Below, piece by piece: positions 1-9,746 of a DNA stretch of 64,000 bases. The notes beneath the pieces are model-generated. The model saw nothing but the letters and a program-made list of their open reading frames with translations. It ran no database searches and had not been told where the DNA came from. This stretch comes from an uncultured Pseudomonadota bacterium (GTDB lineage: Bacteria > Pseudomonadota > Alphaproteobacteria > Rs-D84). A program made the translations under genes and the position numbers. How positions within the stretch are numbered: the stretch's first letter is position 1; every line of letters starts with the position of its first letter. The DNA lies in assembly GCA_902801125.1 (NCBI GenBank), contig CADCGT010000002.1, forward strand, positions 305,980 to 369,979, in the 5' to 3' direction.

Positions 1-77
1 TTGCCCGGGTTCTTTTTCTTTAACGCGACACGCGTCACCAATTTACGTCTTGACTCTGTAGACAAATGTTTCAACAT
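1..77 (-). CDS. rplR: 50S ribosomal protein L18, N-terminal fragment
   Basis: The reverse strand from 77 opens with ATG and encodes about 25 residues beginning MLKHLSTESRRKLVTRVALK, the basic N-terminus typical of L18 (5S rRNA-binding protein of the large subunit). The window edge cuts off the rest. It follows rplF by 45 bp in the standard spc order (L6 then L18), which supports the call despite its short length. An AGGAAAAAAA purine stretch precedes the ATG as ribosome binding site. Confidence 0.85.
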   Translation of the reverse strand, partial: MLKHLSTESRRKLVTRVALKKKNPG

Positions 78-122
78 TTTTTTTCCTTTTTTCCAATTCC
101 CGTAACAGCGGAAATTTATTGA

Positions 123-674
123 TTATTTCTTTTTACCTTCTTTGCGACGAACTTTTTCGCCCTTATAGAAGATACCTTTGGCTTTATATGGGTCTGCCTT
201 GCGAATTTTGTGAATCTTATCCGCGAACAAACCGACCGCACATTTATCAATACCACTGATGGTAAATTCTGTCGGGGTATCACCCATTGTCACGGTCAAA
301 CCATCCGGGATTTCCATAACAACATCATGCGAAAAGCCTACAACCAAAGTAAACTTTTTACCACTTACCGATGCTTTATACCCAACACCCTTCATATACA
401 TAGCCTTGGAAAAGCCATGTGTCACACCTTCGGCGGCATTGCGAATATTACGGGTCATTGTTCCCCACATTGCGCGCGAATCTTTATCATCGGCATTTTT
501 CGGTGAAACCGAAACAACCGCACCTTCGACCTTGACATCAACCAAAGCGGAATTCTTGGTATCCATCGGCACAGACAATTCGCCCTTTGGTCCCTTGATG
601 ACCAATTTGTTTTCGGCCAATGTCGCAACCACACCGTCTGTCAATTTAACTGGATATTTTCCTGCACGAGACAT
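123..674 (-). CDS. rplF: 50S ribosomal protein L6
   Basis: 183 residues, near the usual length of L6, which binds 23S rRNA near the factor-binding site. The N-terminal MSRAGKYPVKLTDGV and the C-terminal region with DPYKAKGIFYKGEKVRRKEGKKK are family hallmarks. It sits between rpsH and rplR in the spc operon order and is separated from rpsH by 17 bp, so it is co-transcribed. No oddities seen. Confidence 0.97.
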   Translation of the reverse strand: MSRAGKYPVKLTDGVVATLAENKLVIKGPKGELSVPMDTKNSALVDVKVEGAVVSVSPKNADDKDSRAMWGTMTRNIRNAAEGVTHGFSKAMYMKGVGYKASVSGKKFTLVVGFSHDVVMEIPDGLTVTMGDTPTEFTISGIDKCAVGLFADKIHKIRKADPYKAKGIFYKGEKVRRKEGKKK

Positions 675-691
675 AATTGCATCCTTTTATC

Positions 692-1090
692 TTATATAAC
701 CTTGCACAACACTTCACCGCCGACATTCATCAGACGCGCCTTGTGATCTGTCATAACACCATGCGGCGTTGACACAATCGCGATACCCAATCCATTTAAC
801 ACTCTGGGCATTTTGGCACTGCCGGAATATACACGACGCCCCGGTTTTGACACCACAGAAATTTCCTGAATCGCGCCATTTCCGCCAACATATTTCAATG
901 TGACGACCAAATTAGAACGATGTTCGTCAATTTCTTCCTTACGAAAATCTTCGATAAAGCCTTCTTCTTTTAACACAGTCAGAACCGCCGCACGCAGTTT
1001 GCTGTATGGCAAAGTAATCGTTTCTTTACCCGCGTTTTGACCGTTACGAATGCGGGCAACCATATCCCCAATCGGGTGTGATAATGACAT
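692..1090 (-). CDS. rpsH: 30S ribosomal protein S8
   Basis: 132 residues. Starts MSLSHPIGDMVARIRNGQNA and ends with the S8 signature GVMTDHKARLMNVGGEVLCKVI. S8 binds 16S rRNA in the central domain and in many bacteria is the translational repressor of the spc operon; whether it does so here cannot be read from the sequence. Lies between rpsN and rplF in conserved order. Confidence 0.97.
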   Translation of the reverse strand: MSLSHPIGDMVARIRNGQNAGKETITLPYSKLRAAVLTVLKEEGFIEDFRKEEIDEHRSNLVVTLKYVGGNGAIQEISVVSKPGRRVYSGSAKMPRVLNGLGIAIVSTPHGVMTDHKARLMNVGGEVLCKVI

Positions 1091-1146
1091 CTTTTACTCC
1101 TATATTGACCGATTGCATTGTCCACAACCGGATTTTTTTTAATTGT

Positions 1147-1449
1147 TTACCAACTTGATTTCCGAACGCCCGGCAATTTACCTTCGGATGCCTGGGTCCG
1201 AACCTGTTGACGGCAAAGGCCGAACATACGTGAATAACCACGCGCACGCCCCGTCACCGAACAACGATTGTGCAAACGCGTCGGATTAGAATTGCGCGGC
1301 AACTTTGCCAATTTAAGCATCGCCTCTTTGCGTTCTTCCGGTGTTGCGTTCACAGACATTTTTTCTTTGATTGCGGCACGCTTTTTTGCATACTTTGCAA
1401 CCAATTTTTTACGTCTTTCTTGTTTATTTATCAACGCCAATTTAGCCAT
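1147..1449 (-). CDS. rpsN: 30S ribosomal protein S14
   Basis: 100 residues, the longer form of S14 usual in proteobacteria, without the CXXC-X(n)-CXXC zinc ribbon of the short form. The family C-terminus is clear: RCSVTGRARGYSRMFGLCR followed by a tail ending GVRKSSW. Position after rplE and before rpsH is the standard spc order. Confidence 0.97.
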   Translation of the reverse strand: MAKLALINKQERRKKLVAKYAKKRAAIKEKMSVNATPEERKEAMLKLAKLPRNSNPTRLHNRCSVTGRARGYSRMFGLCRQQVRTQASEGKLPGVRKSSW

Positions 1450-1463
1450 TTTTGTCCCTTTTA

Positions 1464-2009
1464 TTATTTCAATACCAACGGCAGGCCGATTTTGGTCAGC
1501 AATGCACGCGCTTCATCATCTGTCTTTGCGGTTGTGGCAATAACAATATCCATACCGCGAATAGAATCAATTTTGTCAATGGAAATTTCCGGGAATATCA
1601 AATGTTCTTTGATACCAAAGGCATAGTTTCCACGACCATCGAATTTAGATTTTGACAAACCACGAAAGTCTTTGACACGCGGCAATGCAACCGTAATCAG
1701 TTTGTCCAAGAAATCATACATGCGTTTACCACGCAGTGTCACCTTGGTTCCAATCGCCTGGCCTTCACGCAGACGATATGTCGCGATAGATTTTTTCGCA
1801 TGTGTCACAATCGGCTTTTGGGCGGCAATCGCCATCAAATCAACAACCGCCGCATCCAATTTCTTTTTATCGGCAACGGCTTCGCCAACACCCATATTCA
1901 AAACGATTTTTGACAATTTTGGCACCGCCAACATATTTTTGTACCCGAATTCTTTGACCAATTCAGGAACAATTTCTTTTTCATAAATTTCGCGCAATCT
2001 GCTTTGCAT
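1464..2009 (-). CDS. rplE: 50S ribosomal protein L5
   Basis: 181 residues, normal for L5, which binds 5S rRNA and contacts the P-site tRNA. Conserved segments include [12 protein letters not shown] (about residues 34-45), [13 protein letters not shown] and the C-terminal [20 protein letters not shown]. In the standard place between rplX and rpsN with a 14-bp gap to rpsN. Confidence 0.98.
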   Translation of the reverse strand: MQSRLREIYEKEIVPELVKEFGYKNMLAVPKLSKIVLNMGVGEAVADKKKLDAAVVDLMAIAAQKPIVTHAKKSIATYRLREGQAIGTKVTLRGKRMYDFLDKLITVALPRVKDFRGLSKSKFDGRGNYAFGIKEHLIFPEISIDKIDSIRGMDIVIATTAKTDDEARALLTKIGLPLVLK

Positions 2010-2049
2010 TTCTTTTTCCTTTTATTTCCCGTAACAGCGGGATGTTCTC

Positions 2050-2352
2050 TTATAATTCCGTGCCAGATTTCTTGGCAACACGAACCTTTTTGCCTTTTTC
2101 CAATTTGTATCCAACGCGTGTCGGTTTTTTGGTTTTTGGGTCAACCAACGCAACATTAGAAACATGAATCGGGGCCTCGCGATCAACGATGTGACCCGGT
2201 TGGTCTTGGGTTGGTTTCACATGCCATTTATGACGATTGACACCCGCGACAACAACCCGCGATTCTGATGGGCGCGCTTCCAGTACTGCACCTTTGACGC
2301 CTTTGTATTTTCCCGAAATAACTACGACTTCATCGCCTTTTTTAATTTTCAT
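2050..2352 (-). CDS. rplX: 50S ribosomal protein L24
   Basis: 100 residues. The N-terminal KOW motif is visible as [20 protein letters not shown], followed by [12 protein letters not shown]24 is an assembly initiator of the large subunit. It starts 15 bp after rplN and precedes rplE, the usual spc order. Confidence 0.97.
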   Translation of the reverse strand: MKIKKGDEVVVISGKYKGVKGAVLEARPSESRVVVAGVNRHKWHVKPTQDQPGHIVDREAPIHVSNVALVDPKTKKPTRVGYKLEKGKKVRVAKKSGTEL

Positions 2353-2367
2353 TTTACACGCCTTTTG

Positions 2368-2742
2368 TTATAATACTTCCGGTGCCAAAGACACAATTTT
2401 TTGAACGTCATATTTACGACGCACTTCACGGGCAATCGGCCCAAAGATACGCGTTCCAATCGGTTCGAAATTGTTCTTGTTTATAAGAACGACCGCATTG
2501 TCATCAAAGCGAATTATCGAACCATCCGGACGTTTGATTGGGAATTTTGTCCGAACGATAATCGCGCGTTGCACCGTTCCTTTTTGAACTTTACCACGCG
2601 GAATCGCTTCTTTGATGGCAACAACTATTTTATCACCAACGGTGGCATAGCGGCGGTGTGAACCACCCAAAACCTTGATGCACATTGCTTTGCGTGCACC
2701 ACTGTTATCTGCAACCGTCATAACTGTTTCATTTTGAATCAT
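2368..2742 (-). CDS. rplN: 50S ribosomal protein L14
   Basis: 124 residues with the start set at the ATG of [16 protein letters not shown], which aligns with the normal L14 N-terminus. An open frame continues ten codons further upstream but would add a non-family extension. The core [22 protein letters not shown] and the end FGPIAREVR...IVSLAPEVL are diagnostic. It is the first gene of the spc section, separated from rpsQ by 111 bp, longer than the other spacers in this operon. Confidence 0.96.
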   Translation of the reverse strand: MIQNETVMTVADNSGARKAMCIKVLGGSHRRYATVGDKIVVAIKEAIPRGKVQKGTVQRAIIVRTKFPIKRPDGSIIRFDDNAVVLINKNNFEPIGTRIFGPIAREVRRKYDVQKIVSLAPEVL

Positions 2743-2853
2743 AACCTTATCCTCGTCCTGCGATTGGGGCAATTCCCCAACGCTTTGTTATGGGACCCGA
2801 CTGAGACACCTGTCACGAAGACAAACGCCCCCTCAAAAGCCCCTGGGTTGATT

Positions 2854-3123
2854 TTAGTCTACTACTTCCACATCGTTGTCTTTCGATACCCCAACCAATC
2901 CCTTGACAACCCAAGATTTGGTTTTGGAAATCGGACGATGTTCTTCAATCGCAACAATATCGCCAACTTTATATTTGTTGTCTTCATCGTGCGCCTTGTA
3001 CTTTTTGTTCTGCTTAACAAATTTTCCATACAGCGGGTGACGAAAACGACGTTCGACTTCGACGACAACCGTTTTGTCATTTGCTGTACTTCTAACTGTT
3101 CCTTGCAGTATACGTCTTGGCAT
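2854..3123 (-). CDS. rpsQ: 30S ribosomal protein S17
   Basis: 89 residues starting [20 protein letters not shown] and containing [25 protein letters not shown] and the S17 signature [19 protein letters not shown]. It binds the 5' domain of 16S rRNA. Last gene of the S10 section, after rpmC. Confidence 0.97.
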   Translation of the reverse strand: MPRRILQGTVRSTANDKTVVVEVERRFRHPLYGKFVKQNKKYKAHDEDNKYKVGDIVAIEEHRPISKTKSWVVKGLVGVSKDNDVEVVD

Positions 3124-3217
3124 AACCTTATTCCTTATATACTTTTTCTTGTTTACTTTGGGCCAACCTGGTATATGATAACCAATTTTTTGGAAATCGC
3201 AACCAAAATCAGCAAAT

Positions 3218-3403
3218 TTATTCCGCCGCGTTCAGTTTTGTTTTCACGCGTGCAATTTCACGACGGGTCTTACGCAAAACATGTGTTTTCGGCAATTGGC
3301 CCGCCGCGTGTTGAAAGCGTTGATTCATTTGATTTTTTTTCAAATCAACCAATTTGCTTTGCAATTCTTCTCTTTTCAAAGATTCTGTTTTCTTTTCTGC
3401 CAT
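3218..3403 (-). CDS. rpmC: 50S ribosomal protein L29
   Basis: 61 residues. The start is placed at the ATG giving [18 protein letters not shown] because an AAAGGTG ribosome binding site lies 8 nt before it; an in-frame GTG three codons upstream would overlap that site. The helical hairpin with [29 protein letters not shown] is the L29 signature. L29 lies near the peptide exit tunnel. Placed between rplP and rpsQ as usual. Confidence 0.93.
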   Translation of the reverse strand: MAEKKTESLKREELQSKLVDLKKNQMNQRFQHAAGQLPKTHVLRKTRREIARVKTKLNAAE

Positions 3404-3420
3404 ATCTGTCACCTTTCAAA

Positions 3421-3834
3421 TTAGTTCACTTTACGTTCAACGACTTTTGTTTTGACCGGCAACTTGGCGGCCGCCAAGGCAAAAGCCTCCATGGCGACAT
3501 CCGGTTTAACACCGTCCAATTCAAAGATTATACGGCCCGGTTTCACACGGCAAATCCAGTATTCAACGGCACCTTTACCTTTACCCATACGAACCTGGGC
3601 CGGTTTTGCGGTGACCGGAACATCCGGAAATACGCGAATCCAGAGTTTCCCCATACGTCTCATACGACGCGTAATTGCACGACGTGCGGCCTCAATCTGG
3701 CGCGCAGTTATACGTTCAGGCGACATAGCCTTAAGCCCAAACGAACCGAACGCTAATTCACTGCCACCCTTGGCAACGCCATGGATGCGGCCTTTGTGCT
3801 GTTTGCGAAATTTTGTCTTATTTGGCATTAACAT
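3421..3834 (-). CDS. rplP: 50S ribosomal protein L16
   Basis: 137 residues. N-terminus [19 protein letters not shown] and the segment [30 protein letters not shown] are diagnostic of L16, which contacts the A-site tRNA and organises the peptidyl-transferase region. Spacing to rpmC is 17 bp. Confidence 0.97.
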   Translation of the reverse strand: MLMPNKTKFRKQHKGRIHGVAKGGSELAFGSFGLKAMSPERITARQIEAARRAITRRMRRMGKLWIRVFPDVPVTAKPAQVRMGKGKGAVEYWICRVKPGRIIFELDGVKPDVAMEAFALAAAKLPVKTKVVERKVN

Positions 3835-3858
3835 GATACAAACCTCAACTTTATTGAA

Positions 3859-4560
3859 TTATTTTGTTCTTTTGTCGCTTGTGCCGGCGTATTCCGTGGG
3901 ACGTGCCATTTCCGACGCCAACTTTTCTTTGTTCACGACGTCACCGGTATAAATCCAAACCTTGACCCCAACAACACCGTATGTGGTTTTGGCCTGGACC
4001 GCGGCATAGTCAATATCTGCACGCAATGTATGCAAAGGAATGCGTCCTTCACGAATTTGTTCGCTGCGCGCGATTTCCGCACCATTCAGTCGCCCACTGC
4101 ACATAACCTTGACACCCTGGGCGCCGGCCTTTTGTGCATTTTGAATCGCCTTTTTCATTGCACGTTTATACGATACACGACCTTCGATTTGTTGCGCGAT
4201 ACCCTGGGCAACCAACTGTGCATTCAAATCTGGACGACGAACTTCATAAATATTGACAACAACCTGGTCATTTTTAACCAATTTTTTGATGTCATTACGC
4301 AGTGCCTCGATATCTGCACCGTTTTTACCGATAATCATACCCGGACGCGATGTATGAACCGTGACGACGACTTTTTTGGCGATACGGTCAATAACGATTT
4401 TCGCGACACCGGCCTTTTTCAGTTTCTTTTCGATAAATTTACGAATCGTATTATCTTCTGCCAAGCATTCTGCATAGTGCTTTTTATCAACAATCCAACG
4501 GGAATCTGGAACTTTGTTGATAGACAAACGCTGTGCAATTGGCGATACTTTCTGTCCCAT
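3859..4560 (-). CDS. rpsC: 30S ribosomal protein S3
   Basis: 233 residues starting MGQKVSPIAQRLSINK. The KH domain is seen around residues 60-75 as RPGMIIGKNGADIEALR, and the C-terminal S3 domain contains GRLNGAEIARSEQIREGRIPLHTLRADIDYA. S3 lines the mRNA entry channel. It follows rplV by 85 bp. Confidence 0.98.
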   Translation of the reverse strand: MGQKVSPIAQRLSINKVPDSRWIVDKKHYAECLAEDNTIRKFIEKKLKKAGVAKIVIDRIAKKVVVTVHTSRPGMIIGKNGADIEALRNDIKKLVKNDQVVVNIYEVRRPDLNAQLVAQGIAQQIEGRVSYKRAMKKAIQNAQKAGAQGVKVMCSGRLNGAEIARSEQIREGRIPLHTLRADIDYAAVQAKTTYGVVGVKVWIYTGDVVNKEKLASEMARPTEYAGTSDKRTK

Positions 4561-4645
4561 TTTTTTTCCTTACTGTTTGCGCGCCGTGTTCTTGAAACCA
4601 TATGGTTTTATTCCGGGTCACCCCATACCACCGCACGCGGTTCTT

Positions 4646-5056
4646 TTATTTTTTTGCTTCTTTTGTTGTTTTCTTTTTTGTCGTTTCTTTTTTTGGTGCC
4701 GCACCCGATTCCAACACAATTGTCAAATTCGAGAACGGTTTCAAAATCGGACGCGCACTGCCGCGTGGTCCCGGCATAATGCGTTTCATTGTCAATGCCT
4801 TGCCACACCAAATTTCTTTGACGAACAAAGTGTCCACCGCCAAATTTTTGTTGTGTTCTGCATTTGCAATCGCCGACAGCAAAGTTTTCAAAACTTCACC
4901 AGAAACGCGTTTCTTAGAAAACTTTAATACATCAACCGCACGGTCAACCGGCAATCCGCGAATCATATCACAGACCAGGTTTAATTTCTGGTGGCTTATG
5001 CGTATCATTTTGTTGAACGCACGGACTTGATTATCTTTAATTCCATATCTTGTCAT
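4646..5056 (-). CDS. rplV: 50S ribosomal protein L22
   Basis: 136 residues. The core has VDRAVDVLKFSKKRVSGEVLKTLLSAIANAEHN and the beta-hairpin sequence GPRGSARPILKPFSNLTIVL that reaches into the exit tunnel. After the core there is a lysine/threonine-rich tail (about 20 residues, ETTKKKTTKEAKK), longer than in many L22 proteins. Located between rpsS and rpsC. Confidence 0.97.
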   Translation of the reverse strand: MTRYGIKDNQVRAFNKMIRISHQKLNLVCDMIRGLPVDRAVDVLKFSKKRVSGEVLKTLLSAIANAEHNKNLAVDTLFVKEIWCGKALTMKRIMPGPRGSARPILKPFSNLTIVLESGAAPKKETTKKKTTKEAKK

Positions 5057-5072
5057 AATCTACACCTTTTGG

Positions 5073-5354
5073 TTATTTACCTGCCGCCGCTTTCTTATTC
5101 GCCGCATGGCCTTTGAAAGTACGTGTTGGTGCAAATTCACCCAGTTTATGTCCAACCATATCTTCCACGATTGACACCGGGATAAATTTATTACCATTGT
5201 GAACTTCGAACGTCAAACCAACCATTGGCGGAACAATAGTGCTGCCCCTGGACCAAGTTTTAATTGGCTTATGATCATTTTTTTCGTTTGCCACCGCCAC
5301 CTTTTTCAAGATAGAAGGATGAACATATGGACCTTTCCAAACTGAACGAGACAT
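5073..5354 (-). CDS. rpsS: 30S ribosomal protein S19
   Basis: 93 residues, starts [18 protein letters not shown] and contains [23 protein letters not shown] and [15 protein letters not shown], all standard for S19 in the 30S head. Spacing 16 bp to rplV and 19 bp to rplB. Confidence 0.98.
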   Translation of the reverse strand: MSRSVWKGPYVHPSILKKVAVANEKNDHKPIKTWSRGSTIVPPMVGLTFEVHNGNKFIPVSIVEDMVGHKLGEFAPTRTFKGHAANKKAAAGK

Positions 5355-5373
5355 TTATAACTCCTAACCTATT

Positions 5374-6207
5374 TTATTTTTTCTTTGCCAAATGTCTGCT
5401 ACGAATAATCATCTTGGCTGTACGTTTATTTCTGCGGGTACGATATCCCTTGGCCGGAATACCTGTGCGTGACACCGGTTCATGTCCCTTGGAATGACCG
5501 TTACCACCACCCATCGGGTGATCGACCGGGTTCTGGGCCATACCACGTACGGATGGACGAACGCCCAACCAACGCGCACGACCGGCCTTGCCCAAATTGA
5601 CATTGCGTTGGTCTTGGTTAGAAACCGCGCCAACCGTCGCAAAGCAATCAGAATGAACCTTGCGCAATTCGCCACTGTTCATTTTAATCTGGGCATAAAC
5701 ACCGTCTTTACCCATCAATTGTGCATAACAACCCGCACTGCGTGCCAATTGGCCGCCGGCGCCTGGTTTCAACTCTACATTATGAACAATTGTACCAATC
5801 GGCATATTCTTTAATGGCATCGCGTTACCCGGTTTAATATCTTGGCGCGCGCCCGAGATAACAATATCCCCGGCCTTTAAATCACGCGGTGCCAAAATAT
5901 AAGAACGCATACCGTCTTTGTATTCAATCAACGCGATAAATGCGGTCCGGTTCGGGTCGTATTCCAAACGAACAACCGTTGCCGGCATATCAAACTTTTT
6001 GCGTTTGAAATCAATCAAACGATATTTGCGTTTATGTCCACCACCTTGGTGTGGGACGGTCACATGACCGAAATTATTACGACCACCCTTGGATTTTAAA
6101 CCAACCGTCAACGCCTTTTCTGGCGCGCCACGGTGCAATTCTGTGTGATCAATCAAAACCAAACCACGCGTTCCGGCGGTAACAGGTTTATAATTTTTCA
6201 ATGCCAT
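5374..6207 (-). CDS. rplB: 50S ribosomal protein L2
   Basis: 277 residues, the normal length. L2 is a primary 23S rRNA binder needed for peptidyl-transferase centre assembly. Diagnostic parts are [15 protein letters not shown] (about residues 55-70), the central domain and the C-terminal [19 protein letters not shown] that holds the conserved histidine. The ribosomal order rplW-rplB-rpsS is intact. Confidence 0.98.
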   Translation of the reverse strand: MALKNYKPVTAGTRGLVLIDHTELHRGAPEKALTVGLKSKGGRNNFGHVTVPHQGGGHKRKYRLIDFKRKKFDMPATVVRLEYDPNRTAFIALIEYKDGMRSYILAPRDLKAGDIVISGARQDIKPGNAMPLKNMPIGTIVHNVELKPGAGGQLARSAGCYAQLMGKDGVYAQIKMNSGELRKVHSDCFATVGAVSNQDQRNVNLGKAGRARWLGVRPSVRGMAQNPVDHPMGGGNGHSKGHEPVSRTGIPAKGYRTRRNKRTAKMIIRSRHLAKKK

Positions 6208-6278
6208 TTCTTCTATCCTTTTTTCGCCCCGACACTAACGTCCATAAATTTTGGATTCTCTGCCGCGGGCCGTTGTTA

Positions 6279-6611
6279 TTATATATTTGTCGCCAAATCC
6301 AATTTTGCATCCGCCGGCAAAGAAACATAGGCTTTTTTAACTGTGCGCTGTGTTCCGGTGCCACGACCGCGGAATTGTTTGACTTTACCTTTGACAACAA
6401 CAATGTTGACCTTGGTCGGTTTCACATTATATATTGCCTGAACTGCGCGTGCAACATCTTCTTTGGTCGCCCGCGCATCAACTTCGAACGCAACCGAATT
6501 TGCCTCTGATAACTTTACCGCCTTTTCTGAAACGATTGGACGGCGCAGCACATCATAAACCCCGGCTGTTACAACTGGTTTTTTGTCCGAACTAACTTTT
6601 TTTTCTGCCAT
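6279..6611 (-). CDS. rplW: 50S ribosomal protein L23
   Basis: 110 residues, about ten longer than many L23 proteins because of a charged N-terminal segment (AEKKVSSDKKPVVTAG) before YDVLRRPIVSEKAVKLSE. L23 sits at the tunnel exit and docks trigger factor and SRP. The C-terminal loop GKVKQFRGRGTGTQRTVKKAYVSL is typical. Between rplD and rplB. Confidence 0.96.
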   Translation of the reverse strand: MAEKKVSSDKKPVVTAGVYDVLRRPIVSEKAVKLSEANSVAFEVDARATKEDVARAVQAIYNVKPTKVNIVVVKGKVKQFRGRGTGTQRTVKKAYVSLPADAKLDLATNI

Positions 6612-6642
6612 ATCTGTAACCTTTTGTTTTAACCGACTGACA

Positions 6643-7266
6643 TTACGCCGCCAGACGTGCTTCTATTGCCTTGACCGCATCCGCCGTCAAAACCAATTTT
6701 TCGTGTTTCAAGATATCCAACACATTCAAACCGATTGTCGGCAAAACATCGACATTCACGATATTCGCCGCAGATTTCTTGAAATTTTCATCCAATGTAT
6801 CGCCGCCAACAAACAACGCAGACGCAATATTCAATTTTTTCAATTGCTTTGCGAATGCACCTGTCTTTGCCGCAGACAATTTTTCAGAATCGACCACAAT
6901 CAAACTGTCTTCTTTCAATTTGGACGACAATGCCATTTTAAGGCCCAGTGCACGAATCTTCTTTGGCAAATCAATGCTGTGGTCACGAACAACCGGTCCA
7001 TGAACGACACCACCGCCACGCATATGAACATTATAACGTTCACCTTGACGTGCGTTACCGGTTTTCTTTTGTTTGAATGCCTTTTTGCCACTGCCTGCGA
7101 CATCAGATACAGTTTTCACCGCATGTGTACCGGCGCGTGATTTTGCACGTTGCCATGTCACAACACGATGCAGAATATCCGCACGGGCATCCAAACCAAA
7201 AATAGAATCTTGCAAATCAATCTTGCCGACCGCTTTGCCATCAAAATTTATAACATTTACTTGCAT
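6643..7266 (-). CDS. rplD: 50S ribosomal protein L4
   Basis: 207 residues. Contains the tunnel-loop sequence KTGNARQGERYNVHMRGGG and the segment VVTWQRAKSRAGTHAVKTVSDVAGSGKK typical of L4. In some bacteria L4 is also the autogenous repressor of the S10 operon; no direct evidence for that here. Preceded by rplC (27-bp gap), followed by rplW. Confidence 0.97.
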   Translation of the reverse strand: MQVNVINFDGKAVGKIDLQDSIFGLDARADILHRVVTWQRAKSRAGTHAVKTVSDVAGSGKKAFKQKKTGNARQGERYNVHMRGGGVVHGPVVRDHSIDLPKKIRALGLKMALSSKLKEDSLIVVDSEKLSAAKTGAFAKQLKKLNIASALFVGGDTLDENFKKSAANIVNVDVLPTIGLNVLDILKHEKLVLTADAVKAIEARLAA

Positions 7267-7293
7267 AGTGTTTCACCTTAAATTTTTCAAAAC

Positions 7294-8001
7294 CTATTCT
7301 GCAACAGATTCAGATTTGGTTTCTGTTGATTCTTTGGTTGCCGTCGGAACGGGCAAATCTTGGTGTTCTTTCTTAATCGCGTCTGTAATAAGAACAAATG
7401 TTCCATTACATCCCGGAACCGCGCCTTCTACAAAGACCAGGTTTTCCGCCGCGTCCACGCCGAACACTTTCAAGTTTTGAACCGTTACGGTTTCATTACC
7501 CATTTGACCGGACATCTTTTTACCTTTTAAAACACGACCCGGCCATTCACGCATACCCGTACCACCCAATGAACGATGCGCTTTTAACACGCCATGGGTT
7601 GCTTCTTTACCACCAAAGTTGTGACGTTTCATCGCACCCTGGAATCCTTTACCCTTGCTTGTCGCTTGAACATCAACAAATTGTCCGGCCACGAAATGAG
7701 ACGCCGAAAGCGATGTCCCAACCGGAATAACACAGTCATCAGACACGCGAAATTCCACAATTTTACGATATGGCTTTACGCCTGCCTTTTCTGCCGCAAT
7801 GGCCTGGGGTTTTGCAACATGTTTCGCCTTGGCCTCACGAATACCAAGGACATTTGCCACATAACCATTTTTATCCATCGTCCGATTTCCGATAACAGCG
7901 CAATCACCGACGGACAAAACCGTCACCGCATGCGCCACACCCGCATCGTCATACAGACGTGTCATTCCCATTTTTGTTGTAATCAATCCGCTACGTTTCA
8001 T
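7294..8001 (-). CDS. rplC: 50S ribosomal protein L3
   Basis: 235 residues, starting MKRSGLITTKMGMTRLYDD. The central loop FQGAMKRHNFGGKEATHGV...HRSLGGTGMREWPGRVLKGKKMSGQMGN approaches the peptidyl-transferase centre and is diagnostic. A charged tail after residue 210 (rich in T, E, K, S) is longer than in the E. coli protein but common in alphaproteobacteria. Confidence 0.97.
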   Translation of the reverse strand: MKRSGLITTKMGMTRLYDDAGVAHAVTVLSVGDCAVIGNRTMDKNGYVANVLGIREAKAKHVAKPQAIAAEKAGVKPYRKIVEFRVSDDCVIPVGTSLSASHFVAGQFVDVQATSKGKGFQGAMKRHNFGGKEATHGVLKAHRSLGGTGMREWPGRVLKGKKMSGQMGNETVTVQNLKVFGVDAAENLVFVEGAVPGCNGTFVLITDAIKKEHQDLPVPTATKESTETKSESVAE

Positions 8002-8067
8002 TTCTTTTTGCCTTTTTTTATGTCAGAGGTTAGAATATCGCCCGATAAACTAACGCTAACAATTATT

Positions 8068-8379
8068 TTACAATTTAATCTTTACATCAACACCCGATGC
8101 CAAATCCAACTTCATCAGTGCATCAACTGTCTGAGGGGTTGGGTTTACAATATCTACGACCGCTTTATGGTTGCGGATTTCAAATTGCTCACGCGATTTT
8201 TTATCGACGTGCGGCGAACGGTTGACTGTAAATTTCTGAATCAATGTCGGCAAGCGAACAGGCCCAACGACATCTGCGCCGGTGCGCTTTGCAGTTTTGA
8301 CAATCTCCTCTACTGATTCCACCAAAATTCTGTGGTCAAAGGCCGTCAATTTGATGCGAATTTTTGATGCTGGTACCAT
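8068..8379 (-). CDS. rpsJ: 30S ribosomal protein S10
   Basis: 103 residues. Contains [18 protein letters not shown], the conserved [13 protein letters not shown] and [22 protein letters not shown]10 serves the 30S head and also transcription antitermination (NusE). First gene of the S10 section; here it is preceded by tuf with an 84-bp spacer that contains a large hairpin. Confidence 0.98.
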   Translation of the reverse strand: MVPASKIRIKLTAFDHRILVESVEEIVKTAKRTGADVVGPVRLPTLIQKFTVNRSPHVDKKSREQFEIRNHKAVVDIVNPTPQTVDALMKLDLASGVDVKIKL

Positions 8380-8411
8380 TTTGCTTGTTTCCCTTATTTG
8401 TCATTTGTATC

Positions 8412-8460
8412 ACACTTGTTGGCCGCCCAACGGTTTCCCGCGGGCGACCAACAAACGTGT
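8412..8460 (-). promoter_or_regulatory. Long hairpin between tuf and rpsJ
   Basis: Immediately after the tuf stop codon the spacer folds into an extended imperfect stem: the arm with TTGTTGGTCGCCC pairs with GGGCGGCCAACAA. No uridine run follows, so it does not look like a simple intrinsic terminator. It may be an attenuator, a partial terminator, or an RNA-processing site that sets the ratio of EF-Tu to S10-operon messages. This is inferred from structure only. Confidence 0.5.
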
Positions 8461-8463
8461 TTG

Positions 8464-9651
8464 TTATTTGATAATTTTCGATACGACACCTGCGCCGACT
8501 GTGCGTCCGCCTTCACGGATAGCAAAGCGACGGCCTTCGTCCATAGCAATAGGTGCAATCAATGCAACCGTGATACGAACGTTATCGCCCGGCAAGACCA
8601 TTTCTTTATCCGCCGGCAAAGTGATAGTACCTGTTACGTCGGTCGTGCTAAAGAAGAACTGAGGACGATAGTTGCTAAAGAACGCTGTATGACGTCCACC
8701 TTCTTCTTTGGTCAAAATATAGACTTCTGCTTCGAAATCTGTGTGCGGGGTAATAGAACCCGGTTTGCAGATAATTTGACCACGTTCAACTTCTTCTTTC
8801 TTGGTTCCACGCAACAACAAACCAACGTTATCACCGGCTTCACCTTGATCCAACAATTTGCGGAACATTTCAACACCGGTAACTGTTGTTTTCTGTGTCG
8901 GACGCAAACCAACGATTTCGCATTCGTCACCGACTTTGATAACACCGGCTTCGACACGACCCGTCACAACGGTTCCACGACCAGTGATGCTGAACACGTC
9001 TTCGATTGGCATCAAGAACGGTTTATCAATCGGACGTTCCGGCATCGGGATGTATTCATCGCACGCCTTTAACAACGCATCGATAGATTCTTTACCAAAA
9101 CCATCGTTCTTTTCTTCCAATGCGGAAATCGCAGAACCACGAATAATTGGCACATTTTCACCATCAAAGTCATTTGCAGACAACAATTCGCGAATTTCCA
9201 TTTCAACCAATTCCAACAATTCTGGGTCATTCGCCAAATCACATTTGTTCAAATAAACAACGATTTTTGGAATACCAACCTGACGTGCCAACAAGATGTG
9301 TTCGCGTGTCTGGGGCATCGGACCATCGGTTGCCGCAACCACCAAAATCGCACCGTCCATCTGGGCCGCACCGGTAATCATGTTTTTAACATAGTCCGCG
9401 TGTCCCGGGCAGTCAACGTGCGCATAGTGACGATTCGCAGTTTCATATTCAACGTGCGCGGTATTAATTGTTATACCACGTGCCTTTTCTTCTGGTGCAT
9501 TATCGATTTGGTCAACACCTTTCTGGGCGTCGGCACCAACACCATAGTAATGAACGATTGCGGCGGTCAATGTCGTTTTACCGTGGTCAACGTGACCAAT
9601 TGTACCGATATTGACATGCGGCTTGGTTCTTACATACTTTTCTTTTGCCAT
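8464..9651 (-). CDS. tuf: Translation elongation factor Tu
   Basis: 395 residues. GTPase motifs are all present: G1 GHVDHGKT (about residue 19), the RGITINTAH switch, G3 DCPGHADY, G4 NKCD and G5 GSA. Domains 2 and 3 follow, ending [12 protein letters not shown]-Tu carries aminoacyl-tRNA to the ribosome. The gene lies between fusA and rpsJ, linking the str and S10 operons, a layout common in alphaproteobacteria. Only one copy is in this window. Confidence 0.99.
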   Translation of the reverse strand: MAKEKYVRTKPHVNIGTIGHVDHGKTTLTAAIVHYYGVGADAQKGVDQIDNAPEEKARGITINTAHVEYETANRHYAHVDCPGHADYVKNMITGAAQMDGAILVVAATDGPMPQTREHILLARQVGIPKIVVYLNKCDLANDPELLELVEMEIRELLSANDFDGENVPIIRGSAISALEEKNDGFGKESIDALLKACDEYIPMPERPIDKPFLMPIEDVFSITGRGTVVTGRVEAGVIKVGDECEIVGLRPTQKTTVTGVEMFRKLLDQGEAGDNVGLLLRGTKKEEVERGQIICKPGSITPHTDFEAEVYILTKEEGGRHTAFFSNYRPQFFFSTTDVTGTITLPADKEMVLPGDNVRITVALIAPIAMDEGRRFAIREGGRTVGAGVVSKIIK

Positions 9652-9746
9652 GGTTTTCTCCTTGGGCTCTGGTTTGTTAATTTAACGTTTTTGTCTGATT
9701 CCTGAAATTGGATATTACACCCAAAATCAGAAATCGCAATCTTTTT

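Noticed and set aside
2734..3756. Long plus-strand open frame of 340 codons opposite rplN-rpsQ-rpmC-rplP
   Set aside because: It runs antisense through four conserved ribosomal genes; the composition is the mirror of their codons and no ribosome site or domain is seen.
4030..4779. Plus-strand frames opposite rpsC and rplV
   Set aside because: Shadows of conserved ribosomal genes; low-complexity phenylalanine-rich translations without signals.
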